The position numbers and the translations under genes are program-made. Shown here piece after piece: positions 61,897 through 64,000 of a stretch of 64,000 nt of DNA. Source of the stretch: Peptoniphilus_A sp001811425 (GTDB taxonomy: Bacteria; Bacillota; Clostridia; Tissierellales; Peptoniphilaceae). The stretch is from positions 62,001-126,000 of the forward strand of contig NZ_KV804745.1 of NCBI RefSeq assembly GCF_001811425.1. The letters are read 5' to 3'. Position 1 is the stretch's first letter; each line of letters starts with the position of its first letter. The notes under the pieces were generated by a model. It searched no databases. It saw only the letters and a list, made by a program, of their open reading frames with translations, and was not told the origin of the DNA.

Positions 61897-62505
61897 TTAT
61901 TTTAAAGAATCCTCCCTTGTGACCTTGATTTTGTAGTCACTTAAAAGAGTGTCAGACAAGAGGATTTCTTCTATTGCCTTCTTAGATTCTTCGTCAGCGT
62001 CTCTTAAGAGACCTCTCTTAATGGCAGTCTCTTCCACTTCTTTCTTTTGATCCTTGGAGAAATTGTTGTAGTCCTCAATGTCAATTCGATTAAAAATAGA
62101 TTCTCTCTCGTCAAAAACCTTTAATGAGTCCTCGTAAATTTCGTGGCTCAAAATTTTTGCCGGTAGAATTTTTATTTCAATGCTTTTGCCTTCAAGGTCC
62201 ACCTTCATTTTTTCCAGGTCAAGACCTGCGCTTATGACTCCATCGTAGGAGACTATGAATTTTTTTGAAGTGAAGGGAATTTTATAGCCGTAAAAAGTAT
62301 TTTGATTTTCAAATTGTCCCATATTTGTGTAGTGATATTTTAATGTTGTAAGTTCCTTGGCGCCAACTAATTTATTAAAAATTAAAGTCGAAGTGATGTC
62401 TGGTTCCATTTCAGCTTTCATAGTTTTTTTGCCAGCAAAGAAAGTTGCAAAAAGTGCCACTGCAAGTAGGAGAACCAAAATTATTATTCTTTTAAATTTT
62501 TTCAT
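61897..62505 (-). CDS. Membrane-anchored DUF4230 family protein
   Basis: 202 residues, GGAGG-type site before the ATG. A basic start and one hydrophobic helix (about 7-24) anchor a soluble domain with FYGYKIPFTSKKFIVSYDGVISAGLDLEK, which resembles DUF4230. Function of the family unknown. The C-terminal 60 residues are helical and charged. Confidence 0.75.
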   Translation of the reverse strand: MKKFKRIIILVLLLAVALFATFFAGKKTMKAEMEPDITSTLIFNKLVGAKELTTLKYHYTNMGQFENQNTFYGYKIPFTSKKFIVSYDGVISAGLDLEKMKVDLEGKSIEIKILPAKILSHEIYEDSLKVFDERESIFNRIDIEDYNNFSKDQKKEVEETAIKRGLLRDADEESKKAIEEILLSDTLLSDYKIKVTREDSLK

Positions 62506-62636
62506 TATACACCTCCATCATGGAAATAATTATAACATAAAAATTTTCAATAAAAAGTTTCTTATGGACAATCTTTTCTGTTATAATCACAAATTCTTTG
62601 ATATAATTAGTCTAAAAGATATGGAGGAAGATGTTA

Positions 62637-63989
62637 ATGGACGATGGCGCCTTGTGGGCTAAGCTAATATTAATCGCAATACTTACAGGAATTAACGCAT
62701 TTTTTGCCTCAGCAGAAATGGCAATGGTTTCAGTTAATAATAATAAAATAAAAGAATTGGCAGAAGAGGGAGACAAGAGGGCAAAGACCCTACTATCTAT
62801 CTCATCTGACCAGACGAGATTCTTATCTACAATACAAGTTGCAATAACTCTAGCGGGATTTTTCTCATCTGGTTCTGCAGCTACAAGTATCTCACAAGTT
62901 TTTGGAGTCTACTTAAGTAAGATGGGCTTACCTTATGGATTTACAGTGTCCTTTATTTTAGTGACATTTTTACTATCTTATATAACACTTGTCTTTGGAG
63001 AACTTGTGCCAAAGAGAATAGCACTTCAAAATTCAGAGAAAGTTGCCCTTAAATCCAGCAATATAATTGCCTTTGCATCAAAAATATTTTATCCCTTTGT
63101 AAAGCTATTGTCTTTCTCAACAGCATTAGTTTTAAAGATGATGGGCAAGTATTCTGAAGATGTTGAAGAAAAAATTTCAGAAGAAGAATTAAAATCCTAT
63201 ATAAAGGTTTCCACTCAGCAAGGAGTAATAAACTCAGCTGGTGAAGAAATGATTGTAAATATAATGGACTTTGACGACAAGTTGGCATACGAAATAATGA
63301 CGCCAAGGACATCAATTTACATGGTGGACTATGACGAATTTAACACAGACACAGTTACAGAAATTTTAAAGAAGGGCTATTCAAGAATGCCAGTCTTTAG
63401 AGAAAACACAGATAACATTTTGGGAACAGTCTATATAAAAGACCTTTTTGTAGAATATGCAAAAAATGATTATGAGTCTATAAACTTGGACAAGTGCATA
63501 AAGGCACCTTACTTTGTGCCTGAAACCAAAAAAATTGACATGCTCTTAAAGGAACTTCAATCTTCCAAAAATTATGTGGCAATACTAATTGACGAGTACG
63601 GTGGATTTTCAGGCATGGTTACAGTGGAAGACATAGTAGAAGAAATCGTAGGTGAAATTGAAGACGAGTACGACAAGGAAAACCACTCCCTAGAAAAAAT
63701 TTCTGACAACGAATATATAGTTGACGGGTCCATGGATATCGAAGACATAAACGATGAACTTGACACATCACTTTATTCAGAAAACCACGAGACAATTTCT
63801 GGGCTTATAATTGAAAAGCTTGGATTTATACCAGAAGAAAATGAAAAGAAAAAGCTTAGCGTAAAGACTTCAGGCTGCATCTTGACAGAACTTGCAGTGG
63901 CAGACAAGAGAATAGTCAAGGCAAGCATCAAGGTCATACCAGAAGAACAAGAAGAGGCAAAGAGAGAGTACAAAGAATTTAATTCATAA
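62637..63989 (+). CDS. CNNM/HlyC-type (DUF21-CBS-CorC_HlyC) membrane protein
   Basis: 450 residues from the ATG at 62637, 9 bases after GGAGG; an ATG at 62631 is only 3 bases from that site. The DUF21 domain with four helices (about 5-195; LTGINAFFASAEMAMVSVN) is followed by a pair of CBS domains (about 205-335; MTPRTSIYMVD, RMPVFRENTDNILGTVYIKDLF, DEYGGFSGMVTVEDIVEEIVGEIEDEYD) and a CorC_HlyC transporter-associated domain at the end. Members take part in Mg2+ or Na+ handling. Old names such as hemolysin are not to be taken literally. Confidence 0.92.
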   Translation: MDDGALWAKLILIAILTGINAFFASAEMAMVSVNNNKIKELAEEGDKRAKTLLSISSDQTRFLSTIQVAITLAGFFSSGSAATSISQVFGVYLSKMGLPYGFTVSFILVTFLLSYITLVFGELVPKRIALQNSEKVALKSSNIIAFASKIFYPFVKLLSFSTALVLKMMGKYSEDVEEKISEEELKSYIKVSTQQGVINSAGEEMIVNIMDFDDKLAYEIMTPRTSIYMVDYDEFNTDTVTEILKKGYSRMPVFRENTDNILGTVYIKDLFVEYAKNDYESINLDKCIKAPYFVPETKKIDMLLKELQSSKNYVAILIDEYGGFSGMVTVEDIVEEIVGEIEDEYDKENHSLEKISDNEYIVDGSMDIEDINDELDTSLYSENHETISGLIIEKLGFIPEENEKKKLSVKTSGCILTELAVADKRIVKASIKVIPEEQEEAKREYKEFNS

Positions 63990-64000
63990 AAATATAAAAG

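Overview
The window is AT-rich DNA from a low-GC, Gram-positive-type anaerobe. T-box leaders, CtsR operators, strong GGAGG ribosome-binding sites, a BceRS/BceAB module, rubredoxin and a complete histidine fermentation operon all point that way. The best guess is an amino-acid-fermenting member of the Tissierellia/Peptoniphilaceae; this is inferred from gene content, and no 16S gene or database search was available. About 60 genes are tightly packed in short operons, most ending in clear intrinsic terminators. No rRNA, tRNA, CRISPR array, transposase or prophage was seen.

Layout. 1-459 is the tail of phosphate acetyltransferase. 567-6336 is a peptide-antibiotic-type two-component system with a BceAB transporter and an erythromycin-esterase-family gene inserted between them; a BceR-like operator precedes the esterase gene. 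6393-7722 is a RelBE toxin-antitoxin pair and an ADP-ribosylglycohydrolase. 7756-10285 holds a split chromate transporter, proC and a DJ-1 protein. 10522-16566 holds a cation-efflux protein, a TrkA-TrkH-TrkA potassium system and ung. 16559-19598 holds mnmH/selU, a hydrolase, a PPK2 kinase and a rubredoxin missed by length cut-offs. 19765-25429 holds an anti-sigma-like ATPase, tyrS-pepD under a tyrosine T-box, an AcpS-NnrD fusion, two small membrane proteins and a MazF-like toxin.

25659-40115 is the most interesting region: a histidine-degradation island. A large SARP/BTAD-AAA-TPR regulator, an unknown helical protein whose frame is cut by an in-frame TGA, and a MutL/GlmL-type protein precede the operon hutU, permease, hutI, cyclodeaminase, class-III aminotransferase, hutH and formiminotransferase. 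Direct repeats of TTAACG spaced by 11 bp sit just upstream of the -10 boxes of both the regulator operon and hutU. That is the architecture of SARP-activated promoters, so the regulator probably controls histidine breakdown. Together the enzymes convert histidine to glutamate and methenyl-tetrahydrofolate; PepD can supply histidine from dipeptides.

40225-50330 holds a CpsF/TagA glycosyltransferase, transketolase, EamA transporters, a MscS channel, DUF951, threonine dehydratase, a CtsR-controlled Hsp20, and a homoserine O-acetyltransferase fused to aspartokinase behind a methionine T-box. 50404-64000 holds gap, an HD protein, secG, a membrane pyrophosphatase, a methyltransferase, a lipoprotein-like gene, leucyl aminopeptidase, an EamA transporter, a cytidylate-kinase-like protein, an XRE regulator, an enoyl-CoA hydratase-family protein, a DUF4230 protein and a CNNM/HlyC-type membrane protein.
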